DNA of 64,000 bases from Sinohyriopsis cumingii (lineage: Eukaryota; Mollusca; Bivalvia; Unionida; Unionidae), in assembly GCA_028554795.2 (NCBI GenBank), contig CM068831.1, positions 61,870,769 to 61,934,768 on the forward strand, in the 5' to 3' direction. The notes under the pieces were generated by a model that was given only the letters and a program-made list of their open reading frames with translations, searched no databases and was not told the origin of the DNA. The position numbers and the translations under genes were made by a program. This document shows, piece after piece, positions 45,118 through 57,497 of the stretch (the stretch's first letter is position 1; each line of letters starts with the position of its first letter).

Positions 45118-47950
45118 GCTGTGTTAACAAGTGGTGGTGGAAGGATGAGAAGGTAGTATGAAATCAACAAAATGTTGCCGTCATAATGTCATCCATGAAA
45201 GAGCAATTGAGATGATGCAGCAACAGCATGAACCTATTGGTGTTTTCGTTTCTTAAGATTTGTCGCAATTTGTATGGGACAGATAAGTTCTTTTGATTGT
45301 GGTTATCATTCACTCTGATATAATGGCGGCTGAAATATCAGTGGTGTGGTGCTCTTGAGACGAAGGAACATAAGTGTTTTATCACTCCTTTACACTCTCA
45401 AGGCATTTAAATAGAAAAGCACTGTCCCATCTGGGTTTAAAAATCGATCTTGATCATCTCCATCACAAATTCAACCAACACTGGGAACCTCAATAGGTAG
45501 GTAAGCTACCGAAGGGAACTGATTTTGGCTAAAAATCCTGGTTGACAAAGGAAAGTTGGTTGTTATGGGTTTAATGCTATTTCCAACACATCATACGCTA
45601 TACATGGCAGTCAGAATAACTGGTGGAGGAAGAATCCTTGAAAACCCAGGAAGAACCATCAACCGAACCACAGGAAGCTTCTCACATACCCAAAGGAGAG
45701 AAATGGACTTCTAATTGCCATTAAACCAAAGACAGCCAGAATCAAAAGAAAATATATGAATCTCGCTGCGTCTTCTTGCAAAGTCCTAAGCGATTAAAAC
45801 AGTCTTCAGTGCAAGGTCCTGAAAAGAAGACTCACCTATGGATTAGTGTTCAGTAAAATATTATAAAAAGGTAGATTTATCTGGGTGTAAGAAATCAGGA
45901 TGCAGGTCTCTGCAGCACAAAATATTCAATGAGATCAGCCTGGTGCAAATCCAAAACAATACCTGAGCCCAGCGAGAATAGAAATAGCGGCTCTTTAGCC
46001 TTTTATAGCTGATACTGAATATCTTTTATTTTCGAAAAGGAACAAAAGAAAATCAGCAATAAAAGTAAAAGAGAAACAGCTAAGATCAACGTATTTCCTA
46101 CTGGACCAGTCACATAAGTTTTCCAACTGCTATCATGGACCTTGGATATCGAATGTTGCCAACGACATCCTGGCCCTAAAATTTGTTGATATGGATAGAT
46201 CGCCTCGGATCGGCCATGTGTGAAAGTCGAGAATGTAAGGACTGCTGTGGAAGCGGGAACCTGAATTTTTGTATTAGAAGATCCCTTCTGTGGGATAGAG
46301 TCCTTGATTGATCAATCACGACGTCTAGATCAGTGAACCATGATAGTTGGGGCCTCAGTGGTTTGGTGAAAGAATATGTGGGTCATTAATAAAGAGACTT
46401 GTTTCCAAACTAAACATGGTAGTCCTCGTTCACAATAGAAAGTACATCCGTCATCCATGATTATTGACTATACCGTTGAAAGTAGTTCCAGAGAAGCACC
46501 TATGGGGATGCTTGGGACAGAGATGCATGCCATGAATGGTTTAAGTCCCTACAGTTACCCCCCTCTCAGCCTCCGCCTTATTTAGGAAAGGAAGGCCGGT
46601 TATAGAACTTCCCCTAAGTGTCTTATCACATTGGAATGAGGCTGCATCTGGCTGAATAGTTTAAGTGATCTTTTCGCATTGTTTGGCTTCCTGGCCAATT
46701 GCAATTGGTCAGGAGCAGATGCAAAAGGTCTATATTAATAATTGTTAAGCTATGGTAGTGAAAAGCCCTCGAACGCAGGTCTTGGCTTCCAACGGTGCAG
46801 CCAATATAAAAACTTCACTGTGATTGTGTCTGAATTTCATGGAGTCAGGGCAGATGTCCAAAGGTTCCGCTGATAAAGTCATTTAGACAGAACGTTCCAA
46901 GCCAGGGTATGTCTTAGCCACAGCTTCCAGCACACGTTGCTATGTTGCTGGATTCCAAGCGGCCTCCTTTAGCATATTAAAGGTATACGAGAAGAGGTCA
47001 GCATGAGAAGCTATGATGACCAGTTGCTTCATTTGTTTTAATGGGAAGGCATGCCCAGACTCCATGTGTAATACCCACCTCAGACACACCCGAGTTCAAA
47101 TGGGAAGGTTTAATGGGCCACTTTAAGGAATTTAGACGATAACTCGAGGCAGATACTATAGTAATGGACTACCAGCTACATCACCATTCGATGTCTTGGC
47201 CTTTTGAGTACTTCTGTCATATTTCCTCAATAGAATAGACGAATAATTGGAGCTTGTGTGCCTAACAGAAGACGTCCAATGAGCAGTTTCTACCTCAAAT
47301 TCAATGGGGTTGACAAGAATTACAAGCTATGGCATCATCATCTAGTACACAGATTAACCAGATATATTACCATAGCATACGAGCAGGATGGTGGTTAGGC
47401 ATTACTTGTCCTTTGGTGGAAGTAACATAGGAGCACTTTGCACCATTATCCATACCCCATGATGGTTTGTAGGGGCTCTATGTCTGTTACAATTTTCAGG
47501 GTGAAGAAGAGACTGCTTGTCTTTCCTGGATGATGCCATGCCTTACACATTTTTGGCTGATGCAATCTGGCAGGACAGGGCAGTGACATCACATCTACTC
47601 TGGTTCCGTGTATCAGTAGCCCAAGTAGGCAAGATGCATAAGGTTTCAGTTAGCCTTTGGTGGAGGGCCCTACATCACTTAAGGATTCATTGGGATAATA
47701 GGAAAGGTAGAATAATGATCCGATCTCTTTCCATAGTTTGAATCCACTGCGATGACTCCAAATCCTTACAGTATGTGACAGTAGAGTCCGGGAAGGGGGC
47801 TCAGTCCAATCCCTATCCCAATACCATCAGAGGTCTAAGTAATAAAGTTGTAAAGTTGGCAACCAGTATGAACGTTGACCTGTACAAGATGACAGGTTAC
47901 CGGAATCGACTGACCGGTCACCATGTACTGAAAGCTGTATAAACCCATCT
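45118..47950 (-). pseudogene. Decayed gene remnants, fourth copy of the S3/S4 blocks
   Basis: About 45710-45860 matches S4 at 34450-34590, and 46880-47790 matches S3 at 33060-34080, in the same relative order. Minus-strand peptides such as FLNPDGTVLFYLNALRV (near 45410), FNMLKEAAWNPAT (near 46950) and PGKTSSLFF-type sequence (near 47510) are coding-like but separated by stops. The gene of origin is not recognised. The GC content is higher than in flanking introns, as expected for former exons. Confidence 0.4.
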
Positions 47951-48061
47951 GTAAAAGAGACAATATAGCAACAAACAATGCTGGGTCTATCTTTACATAT
48001 GTTTGTCTGTCTGTTTTTCTCTAACCTGATGGCATCAATTTATGTCTGCAGAGCACTGAAG

Positions 48062-48290
48062 ACAAGTACGATTGTGTCTGCTACAGGTTCCATACAAACA
48101 TCGATACATACAACAAGACAATTCAAATGTGTCAACATAGTAACCTGTCACACACACCGTGCTACAGTAACTTGTACTCCATAGCACATCTGATCTGCAC
48201 AGTTCTTGTTACATTGTATTCGACAGAACGTGCCATAAAACTCCAACTGACAGCCTTCAAGTCAGGTTTTTGTTGTCTGATAGCATGTAT
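48062..48290 (-). pseudogene. Relict EGF exon fragment
   Basis: Minus-strand reading gives EGCQLEFYGTFCRIQCNKNC followed by ADQMC, then a stop and, after a frame change, GYYVDTFELSCCMYRC and YGTCSRHNRTC. The Cys spacing and YGTFC core are those of the EGF modules in exons A-E. Stops and frameshifts show it is dead. It lies 0.74 kb downstream of exon E, so it may be the 3' end of an older unit. Confidence 0.7.
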
Positions 48291-48756
48291 TATTAGCGAA
48301 ACATAGTTTAAACTTTGTCAGAGCTGAATGGAAATAATTTTAAAAACTGCAATATTAGTATGAAATGATAGGTCAGTATGCATATAACAATTCTGATGAT
48401 TTATTTGTGTGATACGTACATTTTAGCTCCACAAAATGCTTTGTAGTTAAAATATTAATGTACTTATTGCTTCTGAAAAAGGATGAAAAATTAGAAGCAA
48501 GAAAATTAAAGATACGCAATTTTCAAAGACATTTTAAGGAGTAAAAAAGAAAAGGTGCCTAATTGAATCAATTATTTCATTCATTAGTTATTCAATTAAT
48601 TAGTTGTGTATACTATACTGGACAAATAAACCATTCCTAAATTTGAATATCTTAGAAATAACGTTTTGTCTTGTTTCAGAGTTCGCAAGCATATGGAAGT
48701 TCAATTTGTGCAAGACAGGACCTAATGGAACCACAATATTTATCCAGCTGGCAGAT

Positions 48757-48965
48757 AAGGCCGGGTTAATGATGGACTAGTCTGAAACAGCTTGGGTAAA
48801 AGTCAACGGGTTTGCCGAGGCTGGGTTATATAGGTGGTCAAATTTGTAGAAAAGGCTGAGTTATAGGTGAACCAATTTGCAGAGAAAGCTGGGTTACATA
48901 TGGGATGTTTTGCACCTAATGATGGGCTAGATGTGGGCCAGTTTGCCGAGAAAGCTTGATTAGTT
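48757..48965. repeat. Degenerate ~40-bp tandem repeat
   Basis: Several imperfect copies of a unit like (GTCA/ACCA)ATTTGCCGAGAAAGCTGGGTTATA occur, for example near 48808, 48838, 48874 and 48932. It lies immediately downstream of exon E and is absent from the other units. Confidence 0.6.
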
Positions 48966-49031
48966 CGACAGATAGGTCTAGTTGTAAGTGAGTCAGTTTA
49001 AGAAAGAATTGACATGCTTTCAAATTTATAC

Positions 49032-50171
49032 CTGCGTGTGGACATTCTAGGCTTGGGCTTGATTCTGCACATGCAACACAAGATCCATCATTTCTGTCAC
49101 ATGTTCCATTTACGCATGTGGATACACAGATACTGGTACAAACTGAACCATAGAATCCAGTCATACATCCCCGTGTGCAGTTCCCTGTATTAAAGTCACA
49201 CTCGTTGTCTATGCAATTGTTGCTACAATCAAACTGGCAATGGCTTCCATAGAAGCCTATATCACATTTATGTGAACATGTGCCATCCATTTGTACGCAT
49301 GGATCTTCCTCTCCAAAACATTTAGGGCTACAGTCATTTTGACACTGATCACCATAAAAACCATTAACACACCCTGAGACACAGTAACCAGATTCAATGT
49401 TACAGAGAACAGTATTATTTGCATTGTAGGTACAATGCTCTGGGCATCTTGTCTTGCATGTATTGGTGAACCATCCTGACTGACAGCCATATTTGCATAT
49501 TCCACTGTCCTGTGCACACTGTCCTGATCCAGCACAGTTCTCACAACTCTGGTTACATTGATCACCATACCACTTATTTAAGCAGCCATCGATACACTTC
49601 CCTGATGCCTTCTCACAAATATTTGTTGAATTAGAAATTACACAGTTTTGATTGCAGGACATATCACATTGGGTTCCATAGTACACTTTCTTGCAGCTAA
49701 TACAGTTACCAGTAACAAAATCACATGTTCTGCATGTGCTGCGGCACTGCTTATCACACTTTGGTCCGTAAAAACCATCAACACATGTCTGCAGTGTGCA
49801 GACACCATCTGCCTGCTCACATAGGCCAGTCAAACAATTTGGGCATTCCAGCTCACACTCGAGGCCATACAACTTGGTGACACACCCATCCAAGCAGTAT
49901 CCTGTCATTTGAGCACAATTAGAGTTGTTACATGTCTCGGGGCAAGCCTTTTCACAGAATGTTCCATAGAAACCTTGAGAACATGTACATTGACCTGTCT
50001 TCCAATCACAATCACCAGTCTGGCATCTACATGTATTGTTGCAATGTGTTCCATAGAAACCAAGCTTACACCCGTGTGTGCAGGTTCCTTCATATCGACT
50101 ACACTTGTTAGATCCACAATTTGTTGGGCACAGCTTGTCACAGATAAGTCCTTGAAAACCTGTGTTACACT
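49032..50171 (-). CDS. EGF exon E: 11 tandem EGF-like modules
   Basis: An 1140-bp exon, 380 codons, phase 1-1. Acceptor TTTATCTTTTTCAG; donor GCAG/GTATAA. It runs from ECNTGFQGLIC to CVACAESSPSLECPHAG. It has eleven modules in the same order as exon A, including the longer 7-8 pair (KWYGDQC, GWFTNTC), but is clearly diverged in sequence, so it is an older paralogue with the ancestral length. No stops; cysteines and N-glycosylation sites are well kept. Predicted role as for exon A: a ligand-binding ectodomain of a scavenger-receptor/MEGF-type surface protein. No tail or signal exon could be assigned. Confidence 0.92.
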
Positions 50172-50390
50172 CTGAAAAAGATAAACCAAGCATAAAACAA
50201 TTACATGCTCCATTATCCAAGGCCTAATTGGTAAACTAAAATGTCACTAATCCTCAGCTTGAATTTATCCAGCTAAAACTTCAATACAATACTGTGCATG
50301 GACCAAAATCATTTAACCGATCTATAAACCACACTTAAATGCATACAAAAATGTGTACTTTATACAGAGCTTTAAAAAATCACGACTATT

Positions 50391-50415
50391 ATATATCTAT
50401 ATCTATCTATCTGTC

Positions 50416-50488
<73 letters not shown>
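50391..50488. repeat. (TCTA)/(TA)n microsatellite
   Basis: A short TATC-type stretch grades into a pure TA tract of about 70 bp. The IYIYIY ORFs are artefacts. Confidence 0.97.
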
Positions 50489-50491
<3 letters not shown>

Positions 50492-53210
50492 ATATTGCAT
50501 ACGTGTTTGTGTCTCACATCTGTGTATCTGACCGACAGTTGAGTCAAATCCACATAACATTTGTCATGCTAAGACATATTATATATCTAAGTAATGAGAT
50601 ATAAATGAACTCCACAAACATCACTCATCCAAAAAAAATTGCACTGTTCACACACATGATGTGTATTTCTGACTTTAATTATTTCATACTTTTATATTGG
50701 TTGAGCCCTGATCATTCCAGTGTGTTTTGTTTGCAAAGTATATGATGTTTATCAGTTGGATAGTCTTCCCAACGCTGTGTGCCCTGAATTTCAAGTCACA
50801 TCAGTCCTTTCTCGAGTGGAAATATGGCTTCCAAAACAGCAGTGGACGCTTGTAGCATGTCCTCTAGAGACTCATCACTGCCAATAGTAAATCTCACTTC
50901 CTATTGGTCGGGATCTCTGTTTTTCTGTTTGCACCTCAATTAAACTGAAAGAAGAACCAAGTGTACCGCACTTTCCGTGTAAGTACACTTTGTTAATCTA
51001 GCTTGTTTGCATTTTAGTCCAATATTTGCATCTAAACCAGTCAACATATTGTTATTTTTTCCTCATTTTCTTTCAGCCGGGCCAAGTCCACTCAGGCACA
51101 GCTAATAATGCTGCAACTTTTATTTTTGCATTTCACTAGATTGAAGTTTCTTTAAAACATCCAACTTATCCTTGACAGAAAAGACTTTCCTTTTCAAGGA
51201 CGTCTACGTTGAGCAATCGAATGCCTCAGTTCACTATTTATCCAAATTATTTAAGTGTACAATGTTTTGTCTTAATTCACTCATAAATGCTGATAATAGT
51301 GAACTCACTTTTGAATCTAATTTCACGAGATAGTGACACTTAATTAATTTTCTGGACATTATCTTTAGCGACATATATAATGCAAATCAGAATCTATCAG
51401 TAACTGTCAGTTTCTCACTGGTGACTGGATAATACATTCTGAGCTGCTCTGCAATAGATCACAGAAAGTCGGGACAAGTACGAAAAACTTGTCGTCGCTA
51501 TTCCTTTCTATGATCTGTTGCTTTCCGAATATAAACAAACAATGTTAACAATAAGCTTATCCTTTGTATGATTGGCAAGCCACGTTTACATTGGTTAAGT
51601 CCATGATTTAATGGTGTGCTTTAATGCGAAAGCAGAATTGACAGTCCTGTGTACTGTGACCAAATATAACAGTTGTCACCTTATTAGAGACATGGCCAAT
51701 TTCAGGTGTGTAATTGCCTCTTATAAATATAAAACCTGGCTTTGAATACAACTGTGGCTAATTAGAGTCAAACAGTGACCATAAAAACATGTTCGTTTGA
51801 TGTCCAATCTAGTACAGAAAGTTTTCTATCAAGTTTTAAGCTAATGTATGTTGAAAATTATATTTTCATTTAAAAACATTTTTGATAATTTTGCTTATTG
51901 GGTCTAGAGTCTTATGGCATTCTATCCAGAATCAGGTTGTGGCGATCTCTTGATATTGTGGGAGGGCTGTATATGTTATTCCTTTGTAGCATTGCAAAGT
52001 GTTATGACAGTGTAGAAAATGAGTGTAAAGTATTATGCCACTTTTAAACTAACACCTCCATCTTATTATGCCATAGCGCGGCAAATGATGCCAAATGGTG
52101 TTATGATACAGTGCGTCAAACATTATTTATTACATGACCTTCAGACACTTGTAATGGGACTTACATGATACAATGAGTCATGTCATTTAAGTTCATTGTA
52201 TCATTAGACTCAGAGTGCTCAATATCAAGCATCATCTATTAGCTCTTATAATTAAAGTCACAATTCAATATCCTGTAATTTTCTAAGTGCTTCATTATCT
52301 TGACCTTATTAAACAAAGGTAGAAATTATGTGATGCTATCTATTCTGAGATGCACGGATCTATGCACAACGCTGCACAACTCCTACACGGTTCAAGACGC
52401 GGTTTCGTAGTTGGACAATGTATGCGTACATGAAGTTGTATTACTGTCGCGCATGACTAGCACAAACTTACATGTAGTACACTGAACAGGGGCTTTATCT
52501 GTCAGTACATGTATGAGTAAGCAATGTTTTTGTCCATGTGGCTCAAGATAGATTTATACAGACAAATGATACTGAGCCATATGATCCGTCGATACCACAA
52601 GAAACTAAGCTAAACTTGGAAACTATTGATGTCTCACCCTATAATCATGTATACACCTGTTGGTCATGAAAAGATTAATTCAGCTATGCGACTAAAACTG
52701 GTGTGGGAATCCATTCTTTCATGTGGGGGGTATCCAAGTAGAGGCACATGTTTTAGGTGGCAGCTGGTTAAACAAAGGTGGGGAATGGAGAGGTTTGTGT
52801 TTTACAATCACTTCAGTTGTTTTGATACAATAAAAACTGCCATAGTGGACACCTCCATATGGACAATGTACATTAACCCCTTTTCTTTAGGTTATTTTAT
52901 CCCTTAAATAAAGTACATATGTTTGCTGTTTGCTACAGAAAAAATTATCTGGTCACCTGAGTGTTCTTTATCGACAGCTTTCTTTGAAAAACAAAATGCA
53001 AAGAATGACGCAAATTCAATGCCAGTTAATATAATATGAATATATCTAACAAACCAATCAGTCAGGTTTATTCTGTTTATAATAGGAATGGAGGTTAAAT
53101 AGTCATATTTGATAGATATGGCTTTATTATAGACTAATACTAGGATAAGATTCACATTTCCCATTTAAATCCAGATACGCGTAAACTAGCAAATTAAAAT
53201 ATATTTGACA
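50489..53210. other. Region upstream of exon E; one weak exon-like patch at 50800-51010
   Basis: On the minus strand at about 50805-50880 a TTGGCAG acceptor is followed by an open segment (DESLEDMLQASTAVLEAIFP...) to a TGA. On the plus strand an ATG at 50824 opens 37 codons. CCAATAGGAAG on the minus strand could be a promoter element. None of these is supported enough to call. The rest is AT-rich with nothing recognised. Confidence 0.25.
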
Positions 53211-53272
53211 TTTTTCTTAAATCGATTTTCTTAAATTAATTTTCTTAAATCGATTTTCTTAAATTAATTTGC
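53211..53272. repeat. Short tandem repeat, TTTTCTTAAATCGAT/TTAAT units
   Basis: Four copies of a 16-17-base unit alternate between TTAAATCGA and TTAAATTAA cores, giving a 33-34-base higher-order period. Confidence 0.75.
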
Positions 53273-53569
53273 ATTCTTCTTAAAGGTTCACTACGCTGTC
53301 TTAATTAGATCGTTTTTAATTGTTACAGAAAATGATTGTTTAAAGAAAGATGATTTTTCGATGATTTGAATTAATCACTTTATAACTCTATTTAGAAAAT
53401 TTTGTGCATGCATCGATCTACCTATTCTCTACCTGTTCTTTTTCAATCTCTGTGTTCTGAATGGTGCCACATCAGTTTTCAAAGTATTGTTACTATTCTT
53501 TGGTTACAAATTAAGTAACTAAAATAATGAATAGTTAAGAAGGGATCACAATGATGAATACCTTTTAAT

Positions 53570-55420
53570 TGATCAGTAACAGGAGCGAAAGTGACCTCCT
53601 CAAAAGCTGGACAAATACGAATAGTTTCTTGATCAACATCATTCTAAAAAGCTCTTCTTGCCTTATCTCTAGTAACTGCGCAAGCAGGGTATAAATCAAG
53701 GATTTGATTTTCAAAAAGATCAACCTTTTGATCGAAAAAAGGCTAGTCAGTTACATGTGGATTAACCACAACATTATCTACAGCTAATGCATTGCTTAGC
53801 AATAAATGAACACCCTCAATGACATAGAATTCACAGCGCCAACAGTCACTGGCCCTGACATAAGTCTGATGTTAAGTTAACAGTATAAAGAGGTTTTGGG
53901 AAAAGCGCACTATAACTCCTGAACAAGAACACTTTCATCAAAAGAAGACTTCTCAGACAAAAGCAAAGTACATACTATTAGAAGACTCTGATAAGCTCCT
54001 GTGTCCATTAATATTTTAATAGGGATAGGATTGGGCGAATCACCAATAAGTGATATAGAACCATTCGACATGAAATGACTCATAATTCTCCATAGTATAC
54101 TCAGAGTGGAGTTTGTTTAATCCCCACAAATGTATTGCTTCCAATAAATGACTATGACCTTGACATATGAGAAACAAGATCATTTGGAACTATTCTGTCT
54201 TTATTTCTCTGTTTATTTTTCATATCTGAATGCATTCAGAAATACCGTGCCCCATTTTCTTGCAACGAATGCTGTAGGAAGAGACAACGATTTCTAATCA
54301 GCATTATCAGGCTTTAGATTCTGATTAGTTGCATCAGACTGAAATTTTAAGTACTCGCTTGAGTCTAATTTGGTTTCTTACTTACCCCATCTTGTGAAAG
54401 AAAAACGAATTGACAAAAAAAAAACGTTTTGAGCCAAAGAATATTCATCAGCTGCACAAGGAACGTTTTCTAAAGTATCTATCATATTTTCATCAAGGTA
54501 AATATTGACATCTCACTGGACGCAGTTCTTGAACTCTTCGACTAATACGAGTTGTCTAAGTTTGTCATAATCCTTATCAATCATTTTAGATGCGCACCAC
54601 CCTTCAAATTGTCTCGCTTTTACTATGCAAAATAGACATAGGTTTAGTTTCCTGCTTTTCTACTATTTTGATACCTCTCTCGATGTGTCTCAGATACCAA
54701 CTCATAAGCCATCAAGACACATTCCTTAACTAAATCATAATCAGTACTTGCATCTACTCACAGTGCAGTATATACTTCACAGGCTTTGCTAATAAGTAGA
54801 CTCTTTATTAACAAATTCCAGTGCTCTCTCGGCCATTTAAAACTTGTAGCTGATTTTTTCAAAATGTAAAAATATTGATTTGCTTTTTCTAAAAGGCGGA
54901 ACTAACTTGATATTTCTATCAAAACGTGTGGTGGAGTAATTTTTGCTTTACAGTTCTTATACGTTTAACTTCAATTTAATTTTTCCTGCACTTGCATCTA
55001 ATTTCCTTTTTCCTGCATTTTCATTTCCGTTTCTTTTTCTTCATGTGGAATCTGTCTCTCTCTTTCTTCATTTTCACGTTCAGGCTTTCTTGACTTCATT
55101 TCCTTCTTGTATTTTAATTTAAATCCATAACTTGCAGGTTACAGACCGATTCTGACTAACTAATCAAACCCAAAGCACACTTATTCAAAATATTTTTTCT
55201 TACCAAATACTGAACGTACGATTTTTATTTCTTGTTTTAACAAAGATGGTTATGCGTCCGAAAGGTCATATTGTCTGGCAAGTTGGAGCAATTCATCCTT
55301 TTCAAGGACTCTAACCGTTCCTGGCTAGGATTTAAAATACAATTTTCCACATTACTTCACTATAAAAAGTCAAAGAGACTAGTCTCTGCAATTCGTCTCC
55401 AGGACGAGCCCCCGACTTTA
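53570..55420 (-). mobile_element. Gypsy/Ty3-type gag-protease remnant
   Basis: Minus strand. Just inside the LTR is TCGGGGGCTCGTCC, the leader and primer-binding region typical of metazoan Gypsy elements. Then come gag-like pieces: VLEKDELLQLARQYDLSDA (near 55260-55310), a Glu/Lys/Met-rich segment (KPERENEERERQIPHEEKET, near 55050), and MAERALEFVNKE-type sequence. Near 54010 LILMDTGAYQSL is the DTGA active-site motif of a retroviral-type aspartic protease. Frames are full of stops and no reverse transcriptase or integrase follows, so the element is truncated and dead. Confidence 0.72.
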
Positions 55421-55915
55421 TGTTACAACTCTATGATCAGAAACTAAGTAACAAACAAAGCAAAACCAATACGGTTTGTAATATTTTACAAAAAGTTTAA
55501 TCATCAAAGTTATAAATGAAAATGTGTGAAGAACTTATACAGTATTATGAGAAATTCAAACCAATCCATATAAAAGACTATCAAAGTCCTAAATGACTGA
55601 AAAGTTCCTTATAAATTTCAAAACCAGAAATGTACTGGTCCTCCAAGAACCGTGACGTTGTCAAGATGTATTTGCCCAGAATTCCATTGAATAATTTATA
55701 ACAGTTCCAGAATTATGCCATACCCGCCATAAACTTTTAATTATTATGATTATTATTATTAACTATCATCATATACATAAGCATCAATTTAAATAAATAC
55801 AAGGCTATTAAGATCCTCAGGTCACGTATGTAAAAACTTAACTAAAGTTCTTTGCGATTTGCCATGATTAATAAGAATATTAAAAATTAGCTAGAATTAT
55901 GCACCAGAAGTAACA
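55421..55915 (-). mobile_element. Gypsy LTR (495 bp)
   Basis: It is bounded by TGTTAC...GTAACA and adjoins the gag leader, so it is the 5' LTR on the minus strand. It is related to the solo LTR at 29328-30023. The partner 3' LTR was not found below 53570. Confidence 0.65.
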
Positions 55916-56064
55916 GAAATATAGCTATAGGTAACACTATAATGTACTAGGGTCATATTTGTTCTGAAGCTGTACAATGAAATCTGTCTTAACATAAATC
56001 TCTTACGAAGGGTACATGTCCATAAATGATAACATCTGCAAAAAACTATTTTCAGGTTCTTTAG

Positions 56065-56070
<6 letters not shown>

Positions 56071-56130
<60 letters not shown>
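56071..56130. repeat. (TA)n microsatellite, 60 bp
   Basis: Pure TA tract. Confidence 0.98.
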
Positions 56131-56132
<2 letters not shown>

Positions 56133-56719
56133 GGACAATTTCTGCAAAGAACAAATTTTTTGTGTGGTTGCTTACCCCTTCCCACCCCACCCCACCCCTT
56201 TCAGGCTCAGGCATGTAGAGTAGCCCCAAAAACTCCACTCCAGCGTGTTGCATGTCGGAACTGATGGAAGCATCCTTCTGCCCTGTGATGTCTATCAAGT
56301 TGTTCTGGTTTAGGAGATTTGGAACGTTTTAAAATGATGTGATTTGACTTTGTATATTAAGGGTTTATCCCTTTTTGCCATTATCTTTCTTTTGTACTAC
56401 TTTGTGGGGAATACCTAACTTAATTCGTCATTAGATAGCTAGAGGTGTTCTGACATGTCATTAAACCATATACATAAATATTCCCACTTAACTGTCCTTT
56501 ACAGACAGATTTCACTAAATACAATACATAACCCACAACAATGGGTATATGGTTAGCAACATTATATCTGCCAGACGTATCTTTTCTTAGTGACCACCGA
56601 TTAAAATTTATACAAATTTTCGATTAGCATTAGAATAGCCATACACGGACTAAAATAAACGGTCAGTCTCTAGAGGAAATCATATTACAGAGAGGCTGAT
56701 TAATGAAGGTTTATCTGTA

Positions 56720-56897
56720 TCAGACGTAGCTCAGATGTTAAAGCACTGAATTCGTAATCTAAGGGTAATGGGCTTGAGACCCACACAGGCTATCCCATAC
56801 TGGCTTTTTTAGTGAGCCTCTGGGAAAGGCACATAACTCCCATTTCCTCAGGGTGATATTTTTGAAAGTGCCATAAAAAACAACCAACCAACTTATT
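56720..56897 (+). mobile_element. Second-family tRNA-derived SINE
   Basis: A tRNA-like head, GACGTAGCTCAGATGTTAAAGC (A box region) and GGGCTTGAGACCC (B box region), is followed by GGGAAAGGCACATAACTCCC, a body block seen in mollusc SINEs, and an AACAACCAACCAAC tail. Its head and body differ from the other SINEs here. A target-site duplication was not identified. Confidence 0.6.
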
Positions 56898-57036
56898 TAA
56901 GACCCCTGATAATAAATTTATTTTGGTATTCTACAGTAATCTTGAAGTAGCCCGAACTAACTGATAATTTATTAGTATACTCACTCACTTATTAATACTG
57001 TTAGTAGAAGCGGTAGCTTGTAGGATTGAATTGCTA

Positions 57037-57038
<2 letters not shown>

Positions 57039-57099
<61 letters not shown>
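57039..57099. repeat. (TA)n microsatellite, 61 bp
   Basis: Pure TA tract. Confidence 0.98.
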
Positions 57100-57105
<6 letters not shown>

Positions 57106-57129
57106 CTTGCATGTATTGCTGACAAAGTG

Positions 57130-57330
57130 GCAGACAGCACAGACCTTGATCTTATTGTGGCATAATGCACCAGCAGATCTGGATTGATTCAGTTTGTTAG
57201 GTATAATTAGTAGAACAAACAACACAGAGCCTCATCTGGCAGTCTGTTATGCGCTGGCAGATCAGGGTCTATGTTTCTTGCAGTTTAATCAAACTTATAT
57301 GTGTTGGTATATACCAGGCCCATTCAACCC
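57130..57330. repeat. Dispersed repeat family, copy 1 of about 5
   Basis: The text GTGGCATAATGCACCAGCAGATCTGGATTGATTCAGTTTG...AGAACAAACAACACAGA recurs, diverged, at 58130-58205, 59285-59400, 61985-62055 and 62985-63080. Copies keep the order cell 'timer-like' AT text only, with no coding frame. It is probably an old transposon or satellite-derived family confined here to the right end of the window. Confidence 0.55.
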
Positions 57331-57497
57331 GCTGCCCAATATTTCCTTTTGTTCGACCCGCGGCCATGTATGCATTCCTTTTGAAAATACATGTATGCAT
57401 TTTAATGAATATACATAATTAGTGATAAGGAACTGTTCTTGCTCATGTGGCATCTAACCTTAAGCATTTTATCTGTTCTGGTCCTCAGCCAAGAAAG

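Noticed and set aside
47978-48184. 68-codon plus-strand ORF
   Set aside because: Antisense to a relict EGF fragment that explains its Cys/Thr pattern.
50339-50604. ORFs rich in IYIYIY
   Set aside because: Translations of (TA)n tracts; the same holds for the ORFs across 56071-56130 and 57039-57099.
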